From assembly GCF_021278025.1 (NCBI RefSeq), contig NZ_JAIBHJ010000018.1, forward strand, positions 26,126 through 90,125: a stretch of 64,000 nt of DNA. Reading direction: 5' to 3'. The first letter of the stretch is position 1. Every line of letters starts with the position of its first letter. Below are positions 41,914 through 50,718 of the stretch, piece by piece. This DNA is from Motilimonas sp. E26 (lineage in GTDB: Bacteria > Pseudomonadota > Gammaproteobacteria > Enterobacterales > CBDFNC01). The notes beneath the pieces were generated by a model. That model searched no databases. It had not been told where the DNA came from and saw nothing but the letters and a program-made list of their open reading frames with translations. Position numbers and translations under genes: made by a program.

Positions 41914-44721
41914 TTAAAAAATAGTATTTTCTTTGCTGGTTAAGGCATCTTCATTGGCCCCCAGTAAGGACATGAGTTGTTTTAATACTTGGTGCTTCTG
42001 ATAGACCCAGCGGGTGTAGGTTAAGGGATACAAAATGAGCCCCGCGCGTTGAAATATTTTGTAGCGGCTTAAATGATAGTAATCTTGCGATTCTCCCGGA
42101 TAGCCAATTAAATCTAAGGCAACGGTATTCTCACCATATTGGCAGACTAAATCTAATTCAGCGCCCGCAATGGGGTAGTTTTTCCAAGTATTGATACCGT
42201 TTATTGTCAATAAACGCGAAACCTCTGCCTGAAAAGCATCAAAGTCACTGACATCATCTAGCGAGTAGCTTTGGTTACGTTCTATGCTATGGATGTACTC
42301 AAATAACAGCGATTGAGATGGCAATTTATGTGGGCGAGTAGAGAGGAATATATATTGCTCATCACGCGCGCGCGTGATGGCTACATTAAACACGTCTTCA
42401 CGATTCATGTAACGATATTGTTGCCCTGAGCTACTCTCATCGACACACATACTGATTAACATAATGTCACGCTCTTCCCCTTGGAAGCCATAGGCGGTTT
42501 CTATTTTTATTTTATGGCGCTCAATTTGGTCTGGGGAAAGATACTTACCAATTAATTTGGTGAGCAAAATGGTTTGTTCACGAAATGGCGATAGGATGCC
42601 AATGCTAGAAGTCAGCTCCATTTCTGTGAGGTTGTGGATCTTGTTACGCAAAAATTCTAATAAGGTGATGGCTTCTTGTTGGTTTTTGCCACTGTTATAT
42701 TCGCCCTGACATTTAATGATACTGATTGGGTATTCACCTTGATTTCCGGGCTTATGGCGCATGATCTTGAGTTGACGGTGATAAAATTTACGGTTACTAA
42801 AATCAATCAGTGCACTTTTACTACGAAAGTGTTCATCTAACACCACAATAGCATGTTGATTTTGAATACGTCGATTAGCCAAATCTAACGCACTGACGTT
42901 GCGATAGTTAAATTCGTCAGTTTGGCTGGCTAAATCATATCGCGCCTGTAACTTATTTTGTTTCTTACTGGATAAAAAAGAGATAAATCTGAGCTGTTTA
43001 TTATCGCCTACTATCACTAAGTGTTTAGCTCGATAGATAGCGGGTAATACACTGGCGATATCACATTGGCTCGCTTCATCAATGATCACTAAGTCAAACA
43101 ACTCAGCTTTAAGGGGTAAGCTACGGTGCAAGTCACCTAAAGTTCCAAGCCAAACTGGCATAGCTTGCAGCAGGACACTGTAGTCAATTTTGTCAAAACT
43201 GGCCTCTTGCTGCGCTGAGTTATTGGCATTAATAGCCTCACGAAAGCTATTAAGCTGACGACGATGATGGGTTAATACTTTGTGTAAGCGCTTGCGTCGA
43301 CTTTCACTAATGTAGTGGCCTAAAGCCACATGGCGAATACGTTGTTGTTGAGTTATTTGGGCAAAGACATCGAATAAAATATCTTGATTCAAGGTGGCAC
43401 GTTTTGCCCACCAAGCACTAAAGCGGTTTAAAAAATTGGCATTTTGCTGCACTTTCCAAGTCGACATTCCGTAGCGAATGGCTTTTTTACAGCGCTTGGC
43501 AAACTGTCGCTCCAGTTTCTCCATTTTTAGCTTTTGTTTTTGCAGGCTATCGAGTGGTGTATGGGTTTCATTTTGCTGCGTTAGGTAACCACTTAACAAA
43601 TCTTTTAAGTAGCGTTTTAATTTTTTATGGTAGCTAGCGTTACCGACGCGTACCACAAAGTCTTGCTGACCTAACATAGATTCAATTTTATCGCCAACAA
43701 TGTTGACACTTTCATTATTTTGACCCACCACAAGAACCGATTCGCCTTGTAAATAACGCTCAAGTGCGAGACAAGCTATTGTGTATGACTTGCCTGTTCC
43801 TGGCGGCCCGATTATTTGACTAACAGTATGGCGTGAGGCGTTATATAGCGCATCACGTTGAGCTTTACTGAGTACCGCGGGAATATTATCTGGCATGGCA
43901 GGCGCAAGCTGAGGGGCTGGGCGCAGATCGTCAGGGGGTTGTGGCCCATATTTATCGTTAGGCCTGTTTTGCTCGTTGTCGTTACTTTTCTCACCAAGCA
44001 AAAATTGCGTCACAGAGTTGGGCATATATGAGGCCACGGCCATGGCTTTTAAGTCATGGAGTATCCCTCTAGAGGCGACCGAGTAGTTGATTAAAGTAAC
44101 AGCAGAGGCGGCGATTAAGCTAAACTGGTCGGTTTTTATTTGAGTTTGTTTAGCCTCAATTTGCTCCGCCGTGGCCAACTTTGGATAATGATAAAGCTCT
44201 AAACAGTTTATGTTATTACTTAATGAGCTGATCCAGTGGCTTAGTTTTGCAACATCGCGTTCGGTAATATCTTTATTAATAAACTCAGGCTCTGAGCTTT
44301 GACTCGATTCCGCTAAGATCCAGCGTAATAAAGGCCAATTAACAATAGGCTTGCTCTTTTCAATGGTGAGGTAATATTCGTTGTTTTCCACGCTCACTTG
44401 TGCTTGATAATAGAGCAGGGGGGCGCAAACCGTGCGTTTGCCTGGGTAGCTGGGGGGCAATTTTCCGAGTAAAAAAAAGCTACCGTAGAGTAATGTCTTT
44501 TCGCGTTTGTATAGGGTTTGCGATTGATATAAACCTTCACCATAACTGCGTGGCAGTGGATAACGTGGCAGCTCACCTGATATTAACGACTCTCTACCTT
44601 GAATAAACCGCGTCGATTCGCAATTTCGATGGAATACATTGAACAGAGTTAAATCTCGATTATCAGCTTGATAACAAGCACGATAATATCGAATGAGATT
44701 GCGACAACTCCGGTCTAACAT
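41914..44721 (-). CDS. Superfamily 1 (Upf1-like) helicase with C-terminal nuclease-like domain
   Basis: About 935 residues. The N-terminal third (about 1-270) is not recognised. Helicase motifs follow: Walker A GPPGTGKSYT near 305, motif II as VIIDEASQCD near 547, and motif VI as NVAITRARDEQ near 780. This is the DNA2/Upf1-like class (AAA_11/AAA_12). The last 100 residues look like a restriction-endonuclease fold of the Vsr/DUF559 type (AELDLV, VALDLIG, SRYKIFQRAG), but the catalytic lysine is not obvious. The ATG at 44721 has AGGGA five bases upstream; the longer TTG frame (44784) has no SD. It is the last gene of a five-gene same-strand run. Confidence 0.83.
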   Translation of the reverse strand: MLDRSCRNLIRYYRACYQADNRDLTLFNVFHRNCESTRFIQGRESLISGELPRYPLPRSYGEGLYQSQTLYKREKTLLYGSFFLLGKLPPSYPGKRTVCAPLLYYQAQVSVENNEYYLTIEKSKPIVNWPLLRWILAESSQSSEPEFINKDITERDVAKLSHWISSLSNNINCLELYHYPKLATAEQIEAKQTQIKTDQFSLIAASAVTLINYSVASRGILHDLKAMAVASYMPNSVTQFLLGEKSNDNEQNRPNDKYGPQPPDDLRPAPQLAPAMPDNIPAVLSKAQRDALYNASRHTVSQIIGPPGTGKSYTIACLALERYLQGESVLVVGQNNESVNIVGDKIESMLGQQDFVVRVGNASYHKKLKRYLKDLLSGYLTQQNETHTPLDSLQKQKLKMEKLERQFAKRCKKAIRYGMSTWKVQQNANFLNRFSAWWAKRATLNQDILFDVFAQITQQQRIRHVALGHYISESRRKRLHKVLTHHRRQLNSFREAINANNSAQQEASFDKIDYSVLLQAMPVWLGTLGDLHRSLPLKAELFDLVIIDEASQCDIASVLPAIYRAKHLVIVGDNKQLRFISFLSSKKQNKLQARYDLASQTDEFNYRNVSALDLANRRIQNQHAIVVLDEHFRSKSALIDFSNRKFYHRQLKIMRHKPGNQGEYPISIIKCQGEYNSGKNQQEAITLLEFLRNKIHNLTEMELTSSIGILSPFREQTILLTKLIGKYLSPDQIERHKIKIETAYGFQGEERDIMLISMCVDESSSGQQYRYMNREDVFNVAITRARDEQYIFLSTRPHKLPSQSLLFEYIHSIERNQSYSLDDVSDFDAFQAEVSRLLTINGINTWKNYPIAGAELDLVCQYGENTVALDLIGYPGESQDYYHLSRYKIFQRAGLILYPLTYTRWVYQKHQVLKQLMSLLGANEDALTSKENTIF

Positions 44722-44820
44722 AAAATTCCCTGAAATAATGAACTGTGCTGATGCATCAACAGGACATTCTGCAATGCTAGGCAAAAAATTTAAAGCTGCT
44801 AAATAGCAAAATTTGAACTG

Positions 44821-44843
44821 GGCGAAGAGAGATACTCTTCGCC
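44821..44843. repeat. Perfect inverted repeat between nuclease and helicase genes
   Basis: A 9-bp GC-rich stem (GGCGAAGAG / CTCTTCGCC) with a 5-base loop lies in the 210-bp gap between the PLD-type nuclease stop and the helicase start. It lacks a U-tract on either strand. It may reduce read-through into, or processing around, the helicase gene. Confidence 0.5.
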
Positions 44844-44931
44844 GCGTAACATATCAAGTTAACTTAGGAGGGAAAACCGGAATTCTATTAATTATTGTTT
44901 AGAAATTGAATTCGCTAGGTTAGAAGAGGCA

Positions 44932-45618
44932 TTAGCCCAACTTGGTCCATAACCGCTCAAACTCATAACTAAAAGCTTGTACTAACTTAGGGTTATCGGT
45001 AGTAGCGATATTCTCTTGGTTAAATTTTGAGGCACTTCGGGTCCAGTTAAAGCTGCCGTTTAACAGAATTTTCTTGTCAAATAAGGCAAACTTGTTGTGC
45101 ATATGATGCTCAGTGCGATCGACCACTACTGGAATACCGGCTTCATCAAGTTGATAGACATCTGACCCTTTGTCGTTGCGCTTATCATTATCCGAGATGA
45201 TACGCACATTAATACCGCGTTGGTGGGCCTTAAGTAAGGCGGCGGTAATCTCATTACATGAGATAGTAAAGACACAAACATCAATACTATGGCGTGCTTG
45301 GTTACACAAGCTAACAATGCGGTTTAAGCAATCGTTACCTGGGCTAAAACAAGCGTCGGCGACGATGCTAGGCTGCTGGCTATTTTTGTCTAAGGTTTTG
45401 ACCACATTCTCTAGCCATTTGATGGCGCGAAACTGTGCTTCGTTAAAATCACCTTGCTCTAACAGCACCGCAAAAGCTTTATTACGGATAAAACTAATTT
45501 TATCGGGCTGATTTTGCAGTTCTTGGGTTAATTCCGCTAATTGATTTTTCTCACTTTGATCAAGTTTATTGTCGGCCAAGCTGTCAATTAACGCTTGTTC
45601 TATCTCTTGTTGATTCAT
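44932..45618 (-). CDS. Single-HKD phospholipase D-type nuclease with helical N-terminal domain
   Basis: A 228-residue soluble protein. Residues 1-75 are all-helical and acidic, with LADNKLDQSEKNQL, reminiscent of TerB-like or EF-hand-like small helical domains; this part is tentative. Residues 90-228 form one PLDc_2 domain with the catalytic HKD motif H174-N-K176-FALF-D181, followed by NGSFNWT at 187-193 and a conserved E202. Single-HKD proteins such as Nuc and MitoPLD dimerise and cut nucleic acid or phosphodiesters. Lacking a signal peptide, it should act in the cytoplasm. It starts 2 bp after the AAA+ ATPase stop, so the two are translationally coupled. Confidence 0.85.
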   Translation of the reverse strand: MNQQEIEQALIDSLADNKLDQSEKNQLAELTQELQNQPDKISFIRNKAFAVLLEQGDFNEAQFRAIKWLENVVKTLDKNSQQPSIVADACFSPGNDCLNRIVSLCNQARHSIDVCVFTISCNEITAALLKAHQRGINVRIISDNDKRNDKGSDVYQLDEAGIPVVVDRTEHHMHNKFALFDKKILLNGSFNWTRSASKFNQENIATTDNPKLVQAFSYEFERLWTKLG

Positions 45619-45620
45619 TC

Positions 45621-48600
45621 TTATTTACCTTGTTCGTGTTTGGGCTTTTTGCTAATACTCACCTGAGTTTTACCTGTTTCAGTGGTGGTACGCTTAAAGC
45701 GATAGCGAGTTTGACTTAAGGTATCGTTAATGCCGGTTAAGTTGGCATTAATATCAAGTAATTGCGATACCGCTTTGAGAGTCATGTCGCCATCACCGCC
45801 TAAGGTTTTATGTTTAATAAAATCGGCTTTTATTTGCTGCCAGCGTTGAACTTGCTCGGCAGTCATGTTGCCACGTAACTCGGCTAATTTAAGTAAGTTT
45901 TCTTCGGCTCCTGCGGCGAGCATTTGCGCTTCGCCTAAATAGTGGTCTTCAATCAGTTGCATCAGTTCATTGTCATTCATCACCGATGAGACCTTTTCCG
46001 CCATTTTATTCATGTTACGGTAACTACCTTGTAACTTGAACGGTGGCTCTTGGCGGTATTTATCAGCTTGCGCAGCAGAGGCGATATAACTTTGGTTTAC
46101 CGACAAAACAACTTCTTGAATACGTAGCAACTTGGCCAATACGCCAGTGATTTCATTGAGCTCAGCGCCGCTGTAACCGTGCTCTAGCTCACTGCTATCG
46201 ACTTGGTTGCCTTGGGCCATGTTCACTAGTTTATAAATATCTTGCTGTGAACGCGTTGCCAACGGTGCCAGTACTGGGTTTGAGGTCATGGCATTTTCCA
46301 AGTAACTCAAAGCAAATGCTTCGTCCATGCCACCTAAAATATCGCCTAGGTTATAAATATCGGCGCGGTTAGCCAGCATGTCTGGAATTTGGAATGCTTC
46401 ACCTGATTCGGTGTAAGGGTTACCTGCCATGATGACGCAGAATTTTTTACCGCGTAAATCATAGGTTTTCGGTTTTCCTTGCCAGATACCTTCAATACGG
46501 CGAGTACCATCACACAGCGAAATGAACTTTTGTAGGAACTCTGGGTTGGTGTGCTGAATATCATCAAGATACAGCATCACGTTGTTACCCATTTCTAGAC
46601 CTAAGTTAAGTTTAATCAGCTCTGCTTTTGCCGTTGCGTTCGGTGCTTGTGCAGGGTCGAGAGAGTCAACTTCATGACCAATTGATGGACAGTTGATCTT
46701 CATAAAGATCAAGCCTAAACGGCTGGCAATGTACTCCATCAAGGTGGTTTTACCGTAACCCGGCGGTGAAATGAGCATTAATAAGCCCATCAAGTCGGTA
46801 CGCTTGGTGTCGCCCACAGTGCCCATTTGCTTGGCGAGGTTATCACCAATAATAGGTAGGTAAGCGTCGTTGATCAGTTTGTTGCGAACAAAAGAAGACA
46901 ACGGACGCGCTTTAAATTCAGAAAGGCGTAATTGTGCTTTCTGATTTTGCGTTACCTGGCTGCGTACTTGTAAAAATTCATTATAACCGGGCAAGACAAC
47001 CTGCTGATGGTGCTCAAGGCGCTGCAAAAAGTTATCAAGTGATAAGTTTAAGCTGCGATCTTTGATCCGTGCATGTTGTCCCATTAAGCCGCTAACCGTG
47101 AAATCAAGATTGATATCTAATACGCGACGGCTAACTCTACCTTCACCATTGATGAGGGCAATAGCTTCCGGAATGTAGCCTTGGTATGGCTGCATTTTCT
47201 TGTTGCTGACTAAGGCTTGTAACCAAGCTTGGGTGAGTGCCCAGCGTTGTCCTATTTGTCCTTTTAGTTTCTCTAAGGTGTGCTGATAAGAGTTCCACGA
47301 TGCCGTGTCCATGGCGCGTTTCAGCTCATCTGCTAGATGGGTGGCGTATTTGCTACTGGAGAAAACCACGGGCTCTTTGGCGAGCTCTTGCACTAAATAG
47401 CGCGAAGCTAAGTCAATCGCGGTGTCATCAACCGGTAATTCAAACTGCTGAGCAAATGCTTGCTGCGCTTGTTTTATTTCACGCTCAAGTAGTTGCTTGG
47501 CATCGCTGGAGCTAAACAAGGCTTCCATGCGCAGCGCTGATTTAGCGCGCTCAACCCAAGTTTGTTGCTGCGGCTCTTGTTGGTTGTTGGCCCAATAAAT
47601 CGCGGCAAAACCACGGCTGAGTGGTGGATACTTGAGCACATCTGCACCGGTTAGAGCCGGTAATAATTGCGCCAAGATCAAACTCGCATCATGATCATGA
47701 ATACCCCGCTCGTAACCCTCTTTATAGCGCGGTGCGGCAAAATCTTTAACCAGCTGGCTAAGTTGTTGCTCATCGGTTTGTGCCAATCTTAGGGCTTCTA
47801 ACGTTAGCCCATTTTCGTTGCGCTCAGCAGCATCTAAAATTTGCTTAACGAGGTATTCGGCGCGATAAACATCGGCGGTTTCTGATTCAATTTCTTGTGG
47901 CCAAAAGGGTTTAAGGCGGTTTAGTGCTTGATCATTAGCAACGTCAAAGTAGTCGGTGCCAGTTAAGTGAAACACCAGTTTGTCGTCTTTTGGTAATAAG
48001 GTGAGGTCTAACTCTTGAGTGTTTACGGTAAACTTATGACGAGGCCCCAATTTGATAACGTTACCACCGTCCTCAAATATTTCCGACTTATCGCGTAATG
48101 AGCGTACGGCTTGATCTTTGCTATTTTTAAATTTGGCTTCAACATCATCGGCTTTGACCGAATCATCGAGATCTCTAAGCTGGGATACTAAATCATAAAT
48201 CTTAAGCGCTAAGGCATCGGAAGCAAAAAAAGTATTAAGCTCGTCAAGCTCGGTAAATTTTTGTACTCGGCGTGTAATACTGGCCAGAATTCGCTCGGCA
48301 GCATCTTTTAGGGAGCTGGCTTTGCGTTGGCGGGTTTCCACCATACGCTGGCGGTGCGCTTCAAAGCTTTCGATAACCTCTTCACGTTTGGTCAGAATAT
48401 CGGTGAGAAACTCTTCTTGCTCACTAAACTGGCTTTCCAGCTCTTCTAACTGCACCAGTAAACGAGACAATTGTTCATCGGCTTTTTCTGGGGTATTAGC
48501 TAAGCCTAAAGCGTTGGTAATACTTTGGCTAAATAGCTTAAATTGCGCTGAAAATTGCGCTAAGGATTCGGCACTGCCTAAGCTGCTTTTTTTATGCTTA

Positions 48601-50642
48601 GCGCTGGCTTTAGTTTGATTTAAACGGCCATAAATTTCTGAAATGGTGTCGATGATGCGGGTGCGCACCGTGGCATCGTTAACTTTCAAGGTTGCCATTA
48701 ACTCGGACAGTAAATCGAGCCCTGAAGCCATTAACTCCAGTTTTTCGGCAACTGGCTCAAGCTCGGCGACGGAAACGACACTCTCTAACTCGTGATTAAG
48801 TTGATCTAATTTATCGTTATAAGGCGCTAATGAGGCGTCTTTAGCCAAGAAATCAACGGTCTTTTGGCTTAACTTCGCTTCTTCTTGCTCGAGCTTTGTG
48901 CCCATCTCGGCAATTTTTTGCTCATCCATGTAGCGCATGGATTTAATGGTTAGTAAATGCCCTTTTTGTTTGCGCAGTGAATCTAATCCGCCAACAAACA
49001 GCTCAGGTGTTTGCCAAGAGTCAGGTGTTAACGCGCTAATAATGCTAGCTTGCTTTTGCTGGGCTTGTTGTAGCGCTTGTTGCGCTTGCTGACGGATGGT
49101 TTCAACTTTTTCAAACTCATCCAAAACCAGCTCGGACGTTTCTGATATTTGCCGTAGTAACGGATCAATTCCGTTTACTTGAGGGGCGTTCATCCAGTGA
49201 TAGCTATCAAACATGCGGTTAACATTTTTGATTAGCTCGCCATAAAGCTTAATCGACACCGCTTGGTTATTAATGGCTTTCACTGTACTAAATAGCTCAG
49301 AAATACCGCGGACTAATTCAGCATTACCTATTTTGCCAAAAAAGCTTTGCTTACTGGGTTGAGTGCTGGCGTAAAAATCACTGCAATAAGGCGTTTGCCA
49401 AATTTGCATTGGGTGCACGCGTGTTGGCTCGTCTTCAGCATAAAACAGTACCACACGACCATCGGCGAGGGCGGCGTAGCCGTGGCCGAATAGTGGGTTT
49501 TCCAATGATTTATTGATCAGATTGTAAGAGTATAAGGCGACTTTACCTTCAACGGGTTCATAAAATACATACAGCACATCTTCGCCATTGGGGCTTTTGA
49601 TGGTTCGCTTATATTCAAGACCAGTGATGTCATCATCAAAGGTTTTGTATTCGCCATTTTGTAAATAATAACCACCGGGGAAAATAATGCCGTGGTTTTC
49701 AGGTAGCTGAATGCAGGCGTGGCCAATATTATCAATGCGCACCACGGTTTCGGTATTGCGGTTGTAAACTAAATAACGCCAAGTTTCTTCGCGATAGGGC
49801 AATATTTTCAATAAGATCAATGAACCGACTTCGGCATAGCAAAAGCGCGCATCATCCAGTGATTGGTTATCATCAACCACATCTTCGGCGTAAATACCAA
49901 GGCCTGAATTAGTGTTGTTTTCGATCTTGATGGTTAAGTCACCTTGGGTGGTTTCCACAAACAAGGTGTCTAAAATATTCATGTGCGGGAAGCGTCCCGC
50001 CACTTCATTTTCACGAGTACACTCACGCCATTCAAAATCATATTGATTAGGAGGGAGAAGATCGCGTTCGCCGCGATTATCAATATACTCGATGGTTTGG
50101 CCATCGCTGCTAATACTCCAACGGAATACTCGTACGTCAGACAGCTTTAAACCAATTTGAAAACTGGCCAGTAACTTGCCATCACGCACCGCCAGGCGCA
50201 GTAGACGGGCTTCTTTGTAATAGGTGTAAAGCTCGGTGAAATCTTGCTCAAAGCGTCCGTTATCTAAGAAACTGCCAGCCATGGGTTCGGCATGCATCTC
50301 ATAACCGGCTTCGGTTTGATTTAATTTATACAGGCCAAATACATCCGAAATTTTAATTTCTTGTTTCAGGCCGATAAAAACGTTGTAGCCAAATAACAGG
50401 TAATCGCCCGCACACACGATATCACGTGCTTGGCAGTTATTTTCGGTTCTGACTCTGACTCGCCCCAGCACATGCATGTCTTCACGGCCAAATTCTTCTA
50501 GGCGTGCTTGGTTGAGTTGCTGGGTTTTTTGTTCAAGCTCTGCGCCTTGCTGATTAAGGCGCGCTCGAATAACTTGGTAAGCTCCGCCTTGGGCGACGGC
50601 GGCTAAATCTTGTTCATTTTCTGCAACAGTTTGATCCGACAT
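45621..50642 (-). CDS. Giant AAA+ ATPase (annotated in relatives as DNA repair ATPase)
   Basis: A 1673-residue cytoplasmic protein. Residues about 40-480 are beta-rich with propeller-like repeats (for example VLGRVRVRTENNC and SVYSYNLINKS-like strands). Residues about 500-900 are predicted coiled coil, rich in glutamine and glutamate. After a mixed region comes a C-terminal AAA+ module (about 1270-1500) with Walker A SPPGYGKTT near 1293, Walker B MLYLDDIQH near 1357 and sensor 1 in MAGNPYTE. From memory the family is labelled DNA repair ATPase and may include DUF3686, but no function is proven. Start: ATG at 50642, with AAGGA six bases upstream. It lies between a flotillin gene and a nuclease gene. 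Confidence 0.82.
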   Translation of the reverse strand: MSDQTVAENEQDLAAVAQGGAYQVIRARLNQQGAELEQKTQQLNQARLEEFGREDMHVLGRVRVRTENNCQARDIVCAGDYLLFGYNVFIGLKQEIKISDVFGLYKLNQTEAGYEMHAEPMAGSFLDNGRFEQDFTELYTYYKEARLLRLAVRDGKLLASFQIGLKLSDVRVFRWSISSDGQTIEYIDNRGERDLLPPNQYDFEWRECTRENEVAGRFPHMNILDTLFVETTQGDLTIKIENNTNSGLGIYAEDVVDDNQSLDDARFCYAEVGSLILLKILPYREETWRYLVYNRNTETVVRIDNIGHACIQLPENHGIIFPGGYYLQNGEYKTFDDDITGLEYKRTIKSPNGEDVLYVFYEPVEGKVALYSYNLINKSLENPLFGHGYAALADGRVVLFYAEDEPTRVHPMQIWQTPYCSDFYASTQPSKQSFFGKIGNAELVRGISELFSTVKAINNQAVSIKLYGELIKNVNRMFDSYHWMNAPQVNGIDPLLRQISETSELVLDEFEKVETIRQQAQQALQQAQQKQASIISALTPDSWQTPELFVGGLDSLRKQKGHLLTIKSMRYMDEQKIAEMGTKLEQEEAKLSQKTVDFLAKDASLAPYNDKLDQLNHELESVVSVAELEPVAEKLELMASGLDLLSELMATLKVNDATVRTRIIDTISEIYGRLNQTKASAKHKKSSLGSAESLAQFSAQFKLFSQSITNALGLANTPEKADEQLSRLLVQLEELESQFSEQEEFLTDILTKREEVIESFEAHRQRMVETRQRKASSLKDAAERILASITRRVQKFTELDELNTFFASDALALKIYDLVSQLRDLDDSVKADDVEAKFKNSKDQAVRSLRDKSEIFEDGGNVIKLGPRHKFTVNTQELDLTLLPKDDKLVFHLTGTDYFDVANDQALNRLKPFWPQEIESETADVYRAEYLVKQILDAAERNENGLTLEALRLAQTDEQQLSQLVKDFAAPRYKEGYERGIHDHDASLILAQLLPALTGADVLKYPPLSRGFAAIYWANNQQEPQQQTWVERAKSALRMEALFSSSDAKQLLEREIKQAQQAFAQQFELPVDDTAIDLASRYLVQELAKEPVVFSSSKYATHLADELKRAMDTASWNSYQHTLEKLKGQIGQRWALTQAWLQALVSNKKMQPYQGYIPEAIALINGEGRVSRRVLDINLDFTVSGLMGQHARIKDRSLNLSLDNFLQRLEHHQQVVLPGYNEFLQVRSQVTQNQKAQLRLSEFKARPLSSFVRNKLINDAYLPIIGDNLAKQMGTVGDTKRTDLMGLLMLISPPGYGKTTLMEYIASRLGLIFMKINCPSIGHEVDSLDPAQAPNATAKAELIKLNLGLEMGNNVMLYLDDIQHTNPEFLQKFISLCDGTRRIEGIWQGKPKTYDLRGKKFCVIMAGNPYTESGEAFQIPDMLANRADIYNLGDILGGMDEAFALSYLENAMTSNPVLAPLATRSQQDIYKLVNMAQGNQVDSSELEHGYSGAELNEITGVLAKLLRIQEVVLSVNQSYIASAAQADKYRQEPPFKLQGSYRNMNKMAEKVSSVMNDNELMQLIEDHYLGEAQMLAAGAEENLLKLAELRGNMTAEQVQRWQQIKADFIKHKTLGGDGDMTLKAVSQLLDINANLTGINDTLSQTRYRFKRTTTETGKTQVSISKKPKHEQGK

Positions 50643-50665
50643 CATGCATCCTTTTCAAATACTAG

Positions 50666-50696
50666 GTGTAAAAACCGGCTCAATCGAGCCGGTTTG
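50666..50696 (-). terminator. Terminator or attenuator between yqiK and the AAA+ ATPase gene
   Basis: A perfect 10-bp stem (AAACCGGCTC / GAGCCGGTTT) with a 4-base loop is followed on the minus strand by TT-A and further pyrimidines (GGTTTTTAC). It sits 23 bp after the flotillin stop. It probably lowers but need not abolish read-through to the ATPase gene. Confidence 0.72.
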
Positions 50697-50718
50697 TAAA
50701 CAATGACGTGGTTAAACG

